64,000 nt of DNA, taken from Dryocola boscaweniae. Lineage in GTDB: Bacteria; Pseudomonadota; Gammaproteobacteria; Enterobacterales; Enterobacteriaceae. The DNA lies in the NCBI RefSeq assembly GCF_025215095.1, contig NZ_JALHAP010000082.1:62001-126000 (forward strand). The letters are read 5' to 3'. This document shows, in pieces, positions 17,595-25,719 of the stretch. Numbering within the stretch: position 1 is the stretch's first letter; each line of letters starts with the position of its first letter. The position numbers were made by a program, and so were the translations under genes. Below the pieces are notes generated by a model. It was given only the letters and a program-made list of their open reading frames with translations. It made no database searches and was not told the DNA's origin.

Positions 17595-18595
17595 ACGCCG
17601 TGACGGAAGAGAAAAAAGTCCTGCTCGAAATTGCCGATCTCAAAGTCCATTTCGACATCAAAGACGGCAAACAATGGTTCTGGCAGCCGTCAAAAACCCT
17701 TAAAGCGGTAGACGGCGTCACCCTGCGGCTGTACGAAGGGGAAACCCTGGGCGTGGTGGGCGAATCCGGCTGCGGTAAATCCACCTTTGCTCGCGCCATT
17801 ATCGGTTTGGTTAAAGCCACGGACGGCCGCGTGGCCTGGCTTGGCAAAGATCTGCTGGGCATGAACCAGGAAGAGTGGCGCGACGTGCGCAGCGACATCC
17901 AGATGATTTTCCAGGACCCGCTGGCTTCGCTGAATCCGCGCATGAACATCGGCGATATTATCGCCGAACCGCTGCGCACCTATCATCCGAAAATGCCGCG
18001 CCAGGAAGTCCGGGACCGCGTGAAAGCGATGATGATGAAAGTGGGTCTGTTGCCTAACCTCATCAACCGTTATCCGCACGAGTTTTCCGGCGGCCAGTGT
18101 CAGCGTATCGGGATTGCTCGTGCGTTAATCCTTGAACCAAAGCTGATAATCTGTGATGAACCGGTTTCGGCGCTGGACGTTTCTATCCAGGCTCAGGTGG
18201 TGAATCTGCTGCAAAAACTGCAGCGTGAAATGGGATTGTCGCTGATCTTTATTGCCCACGATCTGGCGGTGGTGAAACACATCTCCGATCGCGTGCTGGT
18301 GATGTATCTCGGTCATGCCGTGGAGCTTGGCACTTACGATGAGGTTTACCACAACCCGCTGCATCCTTACACCAAAGCGCTGATGTCGGCGGTGCCGATC
18401 CCCGATCCCGACCTGGAAAAAAATAAAGTCATCCAGCTTCTGGAAGGGGAATTACCGTCGCCTATCAATCCGCCGTCGGGCTGTGTGTTCCGCACGCGTT
18501 GCCCGATTGCCGGGCCTGAATGTGCAAAAACCCGCCCGGTACTGGAAGGAAGTTTCCGCCACGCGGTTTCCTGTCTGAAGGTCGACCCGCTTTAA
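17591..18595 (+). CDS. oppF: Oligopeptide ABC transporter ATPase OppF
   Basis: Second Opp ATPase, 334 residues. Walker A GESGCGKS is at 58-65, the ABC signature is FSGGQCQR, Walker B is LIICDEP with the D-loop VSALD, and the switch region is FIAHDLA. The C-terminal family extension carries cysteines (CVFRTRCPIAGPEC). It overlaps oppD by four bases and is followed by a strong terminator, closing the oppABCDF operon. Confidence 0.96.
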   Translation: MNAVTEEKKVLLEIADLKVHFDIKDGKQWFWQPSKTLKAVDGVTLRLYEGETLGVVGESGCGKSTFARAIIGLVKATDGRVAWLGKDLLGMNQEEWRDVRSDIQMIFQDPLASLNPRMNIGDIIAEPLRTYHPKMPRQEVRDRVKAMMMKVGLLPNLINRYPHEFSGGQCQRIGIARALILEPKLIICDEPVSALDVSIQAQVVNLLQKLQREMGLSLIFIAHDLAVVKHISDRVLVMYLGHAVELGTYDEVYHNPLHPYTKALMSAVPIPDPDLEKNKVIQLLEGELPSPINPPSGCVFRTRCPIAGPECAKTRPVLEGSFRHAVSCLKVDPL

Positions 18596-18610
18596 TCTCA
18601 GGGGCCTATA

Positions 18611-18648
18611 AGTAAAAGACCCCCTCCTGAGGAGGTGGTCTTTTACTA
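18611..18648. terminator. Bidirectional terminator between oppF and yciU
   Basis: Long stem AGTAAAAGACC...CCTCC / GGAGG...GGTCTTTTACT around TGA, with A-rich and T-rich flanks, placed between convergent genes. Confidence 0.88.
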
Positions 18649-18975
18649 CTCGCGCCAGAGAATATGGCAGAGTTTATGGTCTTTTTCGCGACACAGCAGA
18701 ACGCGGGCGAAGATATCGTTAAGCTCTCCGCCGTCGGTATCAGCAAGGCCAATAACCACTTCGGCGAAGAAGTCCGGGTTCAGGTCGAAATCTACGTGTT
18801 CCTGCCAGTCTTCTGCCGGATCGAAGAGTTCAGCACCGCCGCGCTCCTCGAACTGCAGGTTAAACAGAATGACATCTGCCGGATCGAGATTATCTACCGC
18901 CAGTTCGAGAAAAATGTCGTAGGCCTGTTCCAGCGTTTCGTCTTCTGTCAGGCGGTTATTCAGATCCATTTCCAT
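18646..18975 (-). CDS. yciU: YciU, UPF0263 family protein
   Basis: A 109-residue acidic protein of the YciU/HI_1450-like family, described as a possible double-stranded-DNA mimic. It is rich in Asp and Glu (TEDETLEQAYDIFLELAVDN and DPAEDWQEHVDFDLNPDFF). Start chosen at 18975 (MEMDLNNRLTED) to match the family; an in-frame ATG at 18987 would add four residues. It lies just downstream of clsA on the same strand and ends in the oppF terminator. Confidence 0.9.
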   Translation of the reverse strand: MEMDLNNRLTEDETLEQAYDIFLELAVDNLDPADVILFNLQFEERGGAELFDPAEDWQEHVDFDLNPDFFAEVVIGLADTDGGELNDIFARVLLCREKDHKLCHILWRE

Positions 18976-19012
18976 TTTTACATCCACTTATCGAGTGCTG
19001 ATGCGCCACGTT

Positions 19013-20473
19013 TTACAGCAACGGGCTAAAGAAGTAAAACAGACGCTCAACCACGCGCTGCCACATTGGACGTTTCGCCCAAAGACGGGCCTCCACGAGC
19101 CTTGAACGGGAGATATAATCGTCCTGCACCGCCGCCAGATCGCTTGCGAAGCCGGAATCGTCAATCACTAAAGTAATCTCGAAGTTAAGCCACAGGCTGC
19201 GCATATCGAGATTGACGGTGCCTATCAGGCTTAGCTGTCCGTCGACCAGCACGCTCTTGGTATGCAGTAAGCCGCCTTCAAACTGATAAATTTTTACCCC
19301 GGCCGCCAGCAGTTCGGTAAAGAAGGCGCGGCTTGCCCAGCCGACCAACAGCGAATCATTATTCCGCGGAATGATAATGCTCACATCAACACCGCGCTGC
19401 GCTGCGGTACAGATCGCATGCAGCAGATCGTCGCTTGGCACGAAATAAGGGGTGGTCATAATTAAATATTCACGCGCCGCATAAACAGAAGTGAGCAGCG
19501 CCTGGTGAATCAGATCCTCCGGGAAGCCGGGCCCGGAAGCGATAGTATGAATGGTGTGACCGCTGGCTTCTTCAAACGGCATGATGTTGGCATCAGGCGG
19601 CGGGGGCAAAATGCGTTTGCCGGTTTCTATTTCCCAGTCGCACGAATAAACGATGCCCATAGCTGTAGCAACCGGGCCTTCCATGCGCGCCATTAAATCA
19701 ATCCATTGACCAACGCCTGCCTCCTGCTTAAAGAAGCGCGGGTCAACCAGATTCATGCTGCCGGTATAAGCGATATAGTTGTCGATCATCACCATCTTAC
19801 GGTGCTGACGTAAATCCATACGGCGCAGGAATACACGCATCAGATTGACCTTCAGCGCCTCGACAACTTCAACGCCTGCATTGCGCATCATGTTTGCCCA
19901 CGGGCTGCGGAAAAACGCCACGCTGCCTGCTGAATCGAGCATCAGTCGGCAGTGAATGCCGCGACGTGCCGCCGCCATCAGCGATTCCGCCACCTGGTCG
20001 GCCATGCCGCCCGGCTGCCAGATATAAAACACCATCTCAATATTGTGACGCGCAAGCTGGATGTCGCGAATCAACGCCTGCATGGTCTCATCAGACGTGG
20101 TCAGCAACTGCAACTGATTGCCTTTGACGCCGCCAATGCCCTGGCGACGTTCGCAAAGCTGAAACAATGAAGTCGCAACCTCACTGTTTTCTTCGGCAAA
20201 GATATGCTTGCAGCTTTTAAGGTCGGTTAGCCATTTGGCCGTGGAAGGCCACATCGCCCGGGCGCGTTCCGCACGGCGCTTGCCTAAATGAAGCTCGCCG
20301 AAGGAAAGATAAGCAATAATTCCTACCAGCGGCAGAATATAGATGATTAACAGCCAGGCCATAGCGGAGGGAACCGCCCGGCGTTTCATTAAAATACGAA
20401 GCGTAACCCCGGCTATCAGGAACCAGTAGCCTAAAATGACCAGCCAACTAACCACCGTGTAGAAGGTTGTCAT
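19013..20473 (-). CDS. clsA: Cardiolipin synthase A
   Basis: Makes cardiolipin from two phosphatidylglycerols at the inner membrane. The 486-residue protein has two N-terminal transmembrane segments (about residues 3-24 and 37-58) and two phospholipase D HKD motifs: HRKMVMID within the first domain and HTKSVLVD in the second, followed by GTVNLDMRS. Length and motifs match E. coli ClsA. yciU follows on the same strand after about 40 bases. Confidence 0.96.
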   Translation of the reverse strand: MTTFYTVVSWLVILGYWFLIAGVTLRILMKRRAVPSAMAWLLIIYILPLVGIIAYLSFGELHLGKRRAERARAMWPSTAKWLTDLKSCKHIFAEENSEVATSLFQLCERRQGIGGVKGNQLQLLTTSDETMQALIRDIQLARHNIEMVFYIWQPGGMADQVAESLMAAARRGIHCRLMLDSAGSVAFFRSPWANMMRNAGVEVVEALKVNLMRVFLRRMDLRQHRKMVMIDNYIAYTGSMNLVDPRFFKQEAGVGQWIDLMARMEGPVATAMGIVYSCDWEIETGKRILPPPPDANIMPFEEASGHTIHTIASGPGFPEDLIHQALLTSVYAAREYLIMTTPYFVPSDDLLHAICTAAQRGVDVSIIIPRNNDSLLVGWASRAFFTELLAAGVKIYQFEGGLLHTKSVLVDGQLSLIGTVNLDMRSLWLNFEITLVIDDSGFASDLAAVQDDYISRSRLVEARLWAKRPMWQRVVERLFYFFSPLL

Positions 20474-20616
20474 GCCTTAAAAATCCTTTTGAAATCGTAT
20501 GGTTTCGAGTTTACGCATAACCGTAACTTGTTAACACTAAAACTAGTCGTAAAACGGCTGGTCTGCTGGCAAGAAGGATCTATAATGACCCGTCTGTTTT
20601 AAAGTGAGTCGTAAAA

Positions 20617-20796
20617 ATGAGGCGTAGTAGAACTGAGGTCGGACGCTGGCGAATGCAGCGTCAGGCGCAACGGCGTAAAGCGCGTTGGCTGGAAGGTCAG
20701 TCGCGCCGTAATATGCGCATTCACGTCATCAGAAAGTGCCAGGTCAATAAGCAGCGTAACTCTTTGCTGTTTGCCATCCACGATCGTTGGGCGTAA
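20617..20796 (+). CDS. yciY: YciY, small basic protein
   Basis: A 59-residue, very basic protein (MRRSRTEVGRWRMQRQAQRR at the N-terminus), close to E. coli YciY in sequence and position between clsA and yciI. Function unknown. It is divergent from clsA. The ribosome site is weak (AAAGTGAG at 20601-20608, nine bases before the ATG at 20617). The high Arg/Lys content suggests nucleic acid or membrane contact, but nothing more can be said. Confidence 0.85.
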   Translation: MRRSRTEVGRWRMQRQAQRRKARWLEGQSRRNMRIHVIRKCQVNKQRNSLLFAIHDRWA

Positions 20797-20798
20797 AA

Positions 20799-20828
20799 GA
20801 AAAGGGCACCGCCAGCCGGTGCCCAAAA
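20799..20828 (-). terminator. Terminator after yciI
   Basis: Stem GGGCACC / GGTGCCC; on the minus strand it is followed by TTTTCTTTT, so it ends the yciI transcript. It also lies just behind the convergent yciY. Confidence 0.75.
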
Positions 20829-20852
20829 TATTTCTGACCCCGTATTCCCGCT

Positions 20853-21149
20853 TTAGAAAACCTTCTTATAGGGTTTGACCGCGACCTGCTTATAAACGCC
20901 CGCAGCAATGTAAGGGTCTGCCTCTGCCCAGGCCTGGGCCTCTTCGAGCGAATTAAATTCTGCAATCACCGTTGAACCGGTAAAACCAGCGGCGCCCGGA
21001 TCGTTGCTGTCTACCGCAGGCATGGGACCTGCGGTTAACAAGCGGCCTTCATCACGTAGTAATTGCAAACGCGCCAGGTGGGCAGGGCGCACAGCCAGAC
21101 GTTTTTCAAGCGAATCGGCGTTATCTTCCGCGTACAGGACATACAGCAC
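20853..21149 (-). CDS. yciI: YciI family protein
   Basis: A 98-residue dimeric alpha-beta protein of the YciI-like (DGPF-related ferredoxin-like) family; the function is not established. Sequence and length match E. coli YciI (VRPAHLARLQLL, DSNDPGAAGFTGSTVIAEF). The start is GTG at 21149 preceded by AAGGAG. It is divergent from tonB. Confidence 0.93.
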   Translation of the reverse strand: MLYVLYAEDNADSLEKRLAVRPAHLARLQLLRDEGRLLTAGPMPAVDSNDPGAAGFTGSTVIAEFNSLEEAQAWAEADPYIAAGVYKQVAVKPYKKVF

Positions 21150-21305
21150 AGGCAGGACTCCTTTTTAAATGGGGATGTAAAATACCGTAAGTGAATGGCG
21201 CTCAGACTGCAATTGAAACATAAACAAGATGTTAAATCCCTGACGCAGATGCCGGAAAAAGCGGCCGATGCGGAGAAAAAGTGGCGTTGCAGGCAATGCG
21301 TTATT

Positions 21306-21335
21306 GAATATGATTGCTATTTGCATTTAAAATTA
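21306..21335 (+). promoter_or_regulatory. tonB promoter with probable Fur site
   Basis: The stretch ATATGATTGCTATTTGCAT followed by TTAAAAT, about 30-55 bases before tonB, is nearly the same as the E. coli tonB promoter, where Fur represses with iron. I recognise the sequence, but the match to the Fur consensus is only partial. Confidence 0.55.
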
Positions 21336-21362
21336 CCGCCTGTTTAAGTTATCGAAGCCATT

Positions 21363-22091
21363 ATGACGTCAATGACCCTTGATTTACCTCGCCGCTTCCC
21401 GTGGCCGACCGCACTTTCTGTCGTGTTGCATGGTGCTGTAGTTGCGGGGTTACTTTATACCTCGGTACATCAGGTTATTGAGATGCCTGCGCCCGCACAG
21501 CCTATCAGCGTCACCATGGTTGCGCCTGTCGACCTTGAACCACCGAAACCAGAAGTTGTGCAGCCCCCGCCGGAGCCTGTTGTTGAACCTGAGCCGGAAC
21601 CGATCCCCGAGCCGCCAAAAGAGGCGCCGGTCGTTATCCACAAACCTGAGCCCAAGCCAAAACCTAAGCCAAAACCGAAACCGGTGAAAAAGGTTGAACA
21701 GCCGAAGCGCGAAGCAAAACCTGTTGAACCGCGCCCGGCCGCGCCAGTTCAGAATACTGCGCCAGTGCGCCCGGCACCGACGGCAAAACCAGCACCCGCT
21801 GCGAACGTAGCGCCAGTTGCTACCGGCCCACGCGCGCTGAGCCGCAACCAGCCGCAGTATCCGTCGCGTGCGTTTGCATTGCGTATGGAAGGTAACGTCC
21901 GCGTGAAGTTTGATGTCGCCGCCGACGGCAGCGTCAGCAACGTAACCATTCTTTCTGCGAAGCCTGCCAATATGTTTGAGAGAGAAGTGAAGCAGGCCAT
22001 GAAAAAGTGGCGCTACGAAAGCGGCAAGCCAGGACAGGGTTTAATTGTGAACATTGTGTTCCGCATCAACGGCGGTGCGACGATGGAATAA
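21363..22091 (+). CDS. tonB: TonB, energy transducer for outer-membrane uptake
   Basis: TonB couples the proton-motive force (through ExbB/ExbD) to siderophore and cobalamin receptors. The 242-residue protein has an N-terminal membrane anchor (about residues 15-35, ALSVVLHGAVVAGLLYTSVH), a long Pro-rich linker with Glu-Pro then Lys-Pro repeats (about 60-115), and the C-terminal domain with the segments RNQPQYPSRAFALRMEG and SAKPANMFEREV. An in-frame ATG at 21372 (MTLDLPRRFPW) is an equally good start. It converges with yciA on a shared terminator. Confidence 0.95.
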   Translation: MTSMTLDLPRRFPWPTALSVVLHGAVVAGLLYTSVHQVIEMPAPAQPISVTMVAPVDLEPPKPEVVQPPPEPVVEPEPEPIPEPPKEAPVVIHKPEPKPKPKPKPKPVKKVEQPKREAKPVEPRPAAPVQNTAPVRPAPTAKPAPAANVAPVATGPRALSRNQPQYPSRAFALRMEGNVRVKFDVAADGSVSNVTILSAKPANMFEREVKQAMKKWRYESGKPGQGLIVNIVFRINGGATME

Positions 22092-22121
22092 AAAAACCTC
22101 CCAATCGGGAGGTTTTTTTTA
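22091..22121. terminator. Bidirectional terminator between tonB and yciA
   Basis: Stem AACCTCCC / GGGAGGTT with loop AATC, an A run on the left and a T run on the right, between convergent genes. Confidence 0.9.
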
Positions 22122-22514
22122 GGCTTGCTGCGGTAACTGACGGGGTTTTCCGTCGTTATCCACAGCGACATAAATGAAGATAGCTTCCGTCGCCTTATAA
22201 CGTTGTCCAATTGGCTCTGAAGAGACTTTCTTCACCCAGACTTCCACATTGATAGTAATCGACGTATTACCGCGTTTGACGCAGCTTGCGTAACAGCACA
22301 CCACGTCACCTACCGCAACGGGCTTGAGGAACGTCATGCCGTCAACGCGCACCGTTACGACGCGGCCATGGGCTATCTCTTTTGCCTGAATGGCGCCGCC
22401 CATATCCATTTGCGACATCAACCAGCCGCCAAAAATATCACCGTTTGCGTTGGTATCCGCAGGCATTGCCAGCGTACGCAACACCAGTTCGCCAACAGGC
22501 GTGCTCTGACTCAT
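22119..22514 (-). CDS. yciA: Acyl-CoA thioesterase YciA
   Basis: Hot-dog-fold thioesterase that hydrolyses a broad range of acyl-CoAs. The 131-residue protein has the family segment ADTNANGDIFGGWLMSQMD, whose Asn/Asp residues build the active site, and AIFIYVAVDNDGKPR near the end. It overlaps the stop of yciB by four bases (ATGA), so yciC-yciB-yciA are probably cotranscribed. Confidence 0.94.
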   Translation of the reverse strand: MSQSTPVGELVLRTLAMPADTNANGDIFGGWLMSQMDMGGAIQAKEIAHGRVVTVRVDGMTFLKPVAVGDVVCCYASCVKRGNTSITINVEVWVKKVSSEPIGQRYKATEAIFIYVAVDNDGKPRQLPQQA

Positions 22515-23047
22515 TTCTCTTCCTGCGGCATATGACGATAGATATAAACCCCGCTTAACAGGGTAAACACTAACGTGGCGGCGGTCAGGCCGAACACTTT
22601 AAAGTTGACCCAGACGCTTTGCGGCAGCCAGAAGGCGATGTAGATGTTCGCAATGCCGCAGATGATAAAGAACAATGCCCAGGCCACGTTAAGCTTTGCC
22701 CAGACGTGTTCGGGGAGCGTGATCTCTTTACCAAGCATGCGTTGAATCAGCGGCTTTTTCATCACCAGTTGGCTGACCAGAAGGGCAATGGCAAACAGCG
22801 CATAAATTACCGTGACTTTCCATTTGATAAACTCATCGTTATGGAAGAACAGGGTGAGGCCGCCAAACACCGCCACCATCACGAAAGTGATAAGCGTCAT
22901 TTTTTCCAGCTTGCGGTATTTATACCAGCTATACACCAGCGCCAGCGCGGTGGCGACAATCAGCGCGCCGCTGGCAGCATAGATGTCGTACATCTTATAA
23001 AAAGCAAAAAAGACAATCAGGGGCAGGAAGTCGAGAAACTGCTTCAT
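22511..23047 (-). CDS. yciB: YciB, inner-membrane cell-envelope/septation protein
   Basis: A 178-residue multi-pass membrane protein of the YciB (IspZ/septation protein A) family, linked in E. coli to envelope integrity, cell length and interaction with elongation and division factors. About five hydrophobic helices are visible; the N-terminus FLDFLPLIVFFAFYKMYDIY is typical. It sits between yciC and yciA on the minus strand. Confidence 0.93.
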   Translation of the reverse strand: MKQFLDFLPLIVFFAFYKMYDIYAASGALIVATALALVYSWYKYRKLEKMTLITFVMVAVFGGLTLFFHNDEFIKWKVTVIYALFAIALLVSQLVMKKPLIQRMLGKEITLPEHVWAKLNVAWALFFIICGIANIYIAFWLPQSVWVNFKVFGLTAATLVFTLLSGVYIYRHMPQEEK

Positions 23048-23114
23048 AATCTGTTCCGTAAAAAATGGGAGAACTCCTGACTGACTATAACGCGCCGTCA
23101 GGAGCGGATGAAGG

Positions 23115-23858
23115 TTATTGGCGAATAAGCATATATAAACGGAATAAATAAATGAGCAACACGCCGGAAATAAGGTTGCTTATCGTGTTGGCTATCACCG
23201 CGCCAACGGCCGGAGACAGCGCGGCAAAAGAAGAAGCCAGTAACAGCAGCGCGGTTTTGGCCGCAAGCCAGGCGATGACTGCCGGAGCGACCAGACGCAT
23301 ATTGCTCCATACCAGACGGATGCTGTTACGCATTGCCTGGAAAATACCGGCTTTATCCTGCACCAGCATTACCGGCGCAAAGGCCAGCACAATGGCTAAT
23401 AACACGCCCGGCACTACGATCAACATGATGCCGATCTGCACCATAAAGGTAGTCAGAAACATCAGGATAAACATCTTTGGCAATACAGGCGCAGCCGTGC
23501 CGATTGCACGCAGCGCGCTTACGCGATGCCCGGCTGACACGATTTGCATCAGGACCAACATGCTGCCTGCCAGAATCGCATTGCCGATAAGCCCGGAGAA
23601 TGTCGATGCCGCAGAAGCTTTGAGTAACATTTGCTGTTGCTCAGGCGTCATGTTTTGCACAAGGTCAAACAGGCCAACGCTCCCGGCCAGATTGTCACCT
23701 TCATTCAGGATGGCCATCTGTTCATCGCTGGGTGAAAACGCATGGCCGATAATCACCGAGATAAAGGCGCAAAGTAAGGCAATCAGCAGAATAGTAACGA
23801 ACTGATTGCGTAGAAAATTTCCCGTGTCACGGTACACAGAACCCGCCGTGATAGACAT
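23115..23858 (-). CDS. yciC: YciC, UPF0259 family membrane protein
   Basis: A 247-residue inner-membrane protein with about six hydrophobic helices, function unknown. The N-terminus MSITAGSVYRDTGNFLRNQF matches E. coli YciC. ATG at 23858 follows AAAGGAGAG; the frame continues upstream to 24038, but those residues are not part of the family. It is the first gene of the yciCBA unit and divergent from ompW. Confidence 0.92.
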   Translation of the reverse strand: MSITAGSVYRDTGNFLRNQFVTILLIALLCAFISVIIGHAFSPSDEQMAILNEGDNLAGSVGLFDLVQNMTPEQQQMLLKASAASTFSGLIGNAILAGSMLVLMQIVSAGHRVSALRAIGTAAPVLPKMFILMFLTTFMVQIGIMLIVVPGVLLAIVLAFAPVMLVQDKAGIFQAMRNSIRLVWSNMRLVAPAVIAWLAAKTALLLLASSFAALSPAVGAVIANTISNLISGVLLIYLFRLYMLIRQ

Positions 23859-24242
23859 GCACTCTCCTTTGAAATTGCCCGGATATACCTTAGCGGGCAA
23901 TTGTACCCTGGATGCAGGAGCTGTGGCACCACTAAGGCCGCCCTGAAAAACGAGGAGCGGCTTCGGCGCGATGACAAATCGCGCTTCAGCCCGGCTTATG
24001 CATAAAAATGAAGCATCCGGCGGCGAATATTCCAGCAAAAGCGGAACGTAAAGTTTTTAAAAGCCGGTCATGCCTGAAAAATTGACTCTGGATCAATTAA
24101 GCCATTTCGGCGGCATTATCAAAAATTAATCCAGATCATTGAATGTTAAATTAACTGACAAAGTGTGATCTGAGTTAGATCACTTTGTACCCAAAAGTGA
24201 GTATATTCAGCCCGCTTACAAAACCATAAAAAGGGAAGGGAT
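23859..24242. promoter_or_regulatory. yciC-ompW divergent region with a palindrome
   Basis: 384 bases without a credible gene. A near-palindrome CAAAGTGTGATCT-GAGTT-AGATCACTTTG lies at 24159-24187, about 55 bases before ompW. It contains the half-sites TGTGATCT and AGATCAC, but with spacing longer than a standard CRP site. FNR and ArcA regulate ompW in E. coli; a candidate with imperfect spacing, TTGACTCTGGATCAAT, lies near 24083. A strong ribosome site (AAGGGAAGGGAT) precedes ompW. Confidence 0.5.
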
Positions 24243-24875
24243 ATGAAAAAATTAACTGTGGCAGTACTCATGCTGGGCTGTTTATCGGGTGAAGCGTTAG
24301 CGCATGAAGCGGGCGAGTTCTTTATGCGTGCCGGTACGGCAACGGTTCGTCCTACAGAAGGTTCAGACAATGTGCTCGGGATGGGCGGTTTTAGCGTCAG
24401 TAACAACACCCAACTGGGGCTGACATTTGATTATATGGTGACGGACAATATCGGGATCGAACTGCTGGCCGCCACGCCGTTCCGGCATAAAGTCGGGCTG
24501 GGCGCGACTGGCGATCTGGCAACGGTTAAGCAGCTTCCGCCTACGCTGATGGCGCAGTGGTATTTTGGCGATGCGAAAAGCAAGGCGCGCCCGTATATTG
24601 GCGCCGGGATCAACTACACCACTTTCTTTGACACTGACTTCAACCAGACGGGGAAAGACGCGGGTCTGACCGATCTGAGCGTTAAAGATTCATGGGGTGC
24701 TGCGGGGCAGGTTGGCCTGGACTATATGGTTAACGACGACTGGCTGCTTAATATGTCGGTTTGGTACATGGATATCGATACCGAAGTGAAATTCAAAGCT
24801 GGCGGCGAGCAGCAAAACATCAATACGCGCATCGATCCGTGGGTGTTTATGTTCTCGGCGGGTTATCGTTTCTAA
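24243..24875 (+). CDS. ompW: Outer-membrane protein OmpW
   Basis: Eight-stranded outer-membrane beta-barrel with a hydrophobic channel; in E. coli and Salmonella it responds to oxygen, salt and oxidant stress. The 210-residue protein has a signal peptide (MKKLTVAVLMLGCLSGEALA) with cleavage before HEAGEFF, the family start of the mature protein (AGEFFMRAGTATVRPTEGS), and a C-terminal aromatic residue (FSAGYRF) for the Bam machinery. In E. coli yciEFG lies between ompW and trpA; here trpA follows directly. Confidence 0.95.
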   Translation: MKKLTVAVLMLGCLSGEALAHEAGEFFMRAGTATVRPTEGSDNVLGMGGFSVSNNTQLGLTFDYMVTDNIGIELLAATPFRHKVGLGATGDLATVKQLPPTLMAQWYFGDAKSKARPYIGAGINYTTFFDTDFNQTGKDAGLTDLSVKDSWGAAGQVGLDYMVNDDWLLNMSVWYMDIDTEVKFKAGGEQQNINTRIDPWVFMFSAGYRF

Positions 24876-24908
24876 TAAGAAAGGCCGGAAATATTCCGGC
24901 CTGTATCT
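24876..24908. terminator. Terminator between ompW and trpA
   Basis: Stem AGGCCGGAA / TTCCGGCCT around TAT (24882-24902). On the minus strand a T-rich TTTCTTATT follows, so it ends the trp operon; it lies right behind convergent ompW. Confidence 0.8.
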
Positions 24909-24909
24909 A

Positions 24910-25719
24910 TTACGCAGCGCGTGTCGCGGCTTTCATCGCCTGAACAAAGGCTTTCAGCTCGCTTAACATCGCATCCGGATTATTAATATTTTTTTCAATA
25001 ATTTTCACGATAGCCGAGCCGGAAATGGCTCCGGCAGCACCGGCTTCAATGGCGTCACGCACCTGCGAAGGTTCAGAAATACCAAAGCCCTGTAACGAAG
25101 GAGCGGCGTGGTATTCCGTCAGTTTTTCCACCAGATGATGAAGCGGAAGCTGAGCACGCGTTTCTGCGCCGGTGACGCCCGCGCGAGAAAGCAGGTAGGT
25201 GTAACCGCGCCCGTGAGATGCAATCTCACGCAGTAAATCATCATCCGCATTCGGTGGGCAAATGAAGATTGGCGCAACGTTATGGCGTATTGCCGCCTGA
25301 CGGAACGGTGCAGACTCTTCAACCGGCACGTCGGCAATCAGCACCGAATCCACGCCCACTTTGGCGCACAACGCATAAAACTCATCGATACCGCGGCTAT
25401 AAACCAGGTTGGCGTACATCAGCAGGCCAATGGGGATCGTTGGGTGCTTTTGGCGAATCGCGGCCAGCATTTCAAAGCATTGCGTTGGCGTAACGCCCGC
25501 GGCAAAGGCACGTAGTGCCGCATTCTGAATGGTTGGGCCGTCCGCCAGCGGATCGGAGAACGGAATTCCCAGCTCTAGCGCGTCGGCACCCGCTTCAATC
25601 AGCGTATCGATAATTTTCAGCGATTGCTCCGGTGACGGATCGCCAAGCGTAACGAAGGGAACAAAAGCGCCTTCGCGGCGTTCCTGTAGCTGCTTAAATG
25701 CGTGCTGATAACGTTCCAT
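24910..25719 (-). CDS. trpA: Tryptophan synthase alpha subunit
   Basis: Cleaves indole-3-glycerol phosphate to indole and glyceraldehyde-3-phosphate, channelling indole to TrpB. The 269-residue TIM barrel has catalytic Glu49 (in DALELGIPFSDPLAD) and Asp60. The start ATG shares one base with the trpB stop (UGAUG type), implying translational coupling. It is the last gene of the operon. Confidence 0.97.
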   Translation of the reverse strand: MERYQHAFKQLQERREGAFVPFVTLGDPSPEQSLKIIDTLIEAGADALELGIPFSDPLADGPTIQNAALRAFAAGVTPTQCFEMLAAIRQKHPTIPIGLLMYANLVYSRGIDEFYALCAKVGVDSVLIADVPVEESAPFRQAAIRHNVAPIFICPPNADDDLLREIASHGRGYTYLLSRAGVTGAETRAQLPLHHLVEKLTEYHAAPSLQGFGISEPSQVRDAIEAGAAGAISGSAIVKIIEKNINNPDAMLSELKAFVQAMKAATRAA

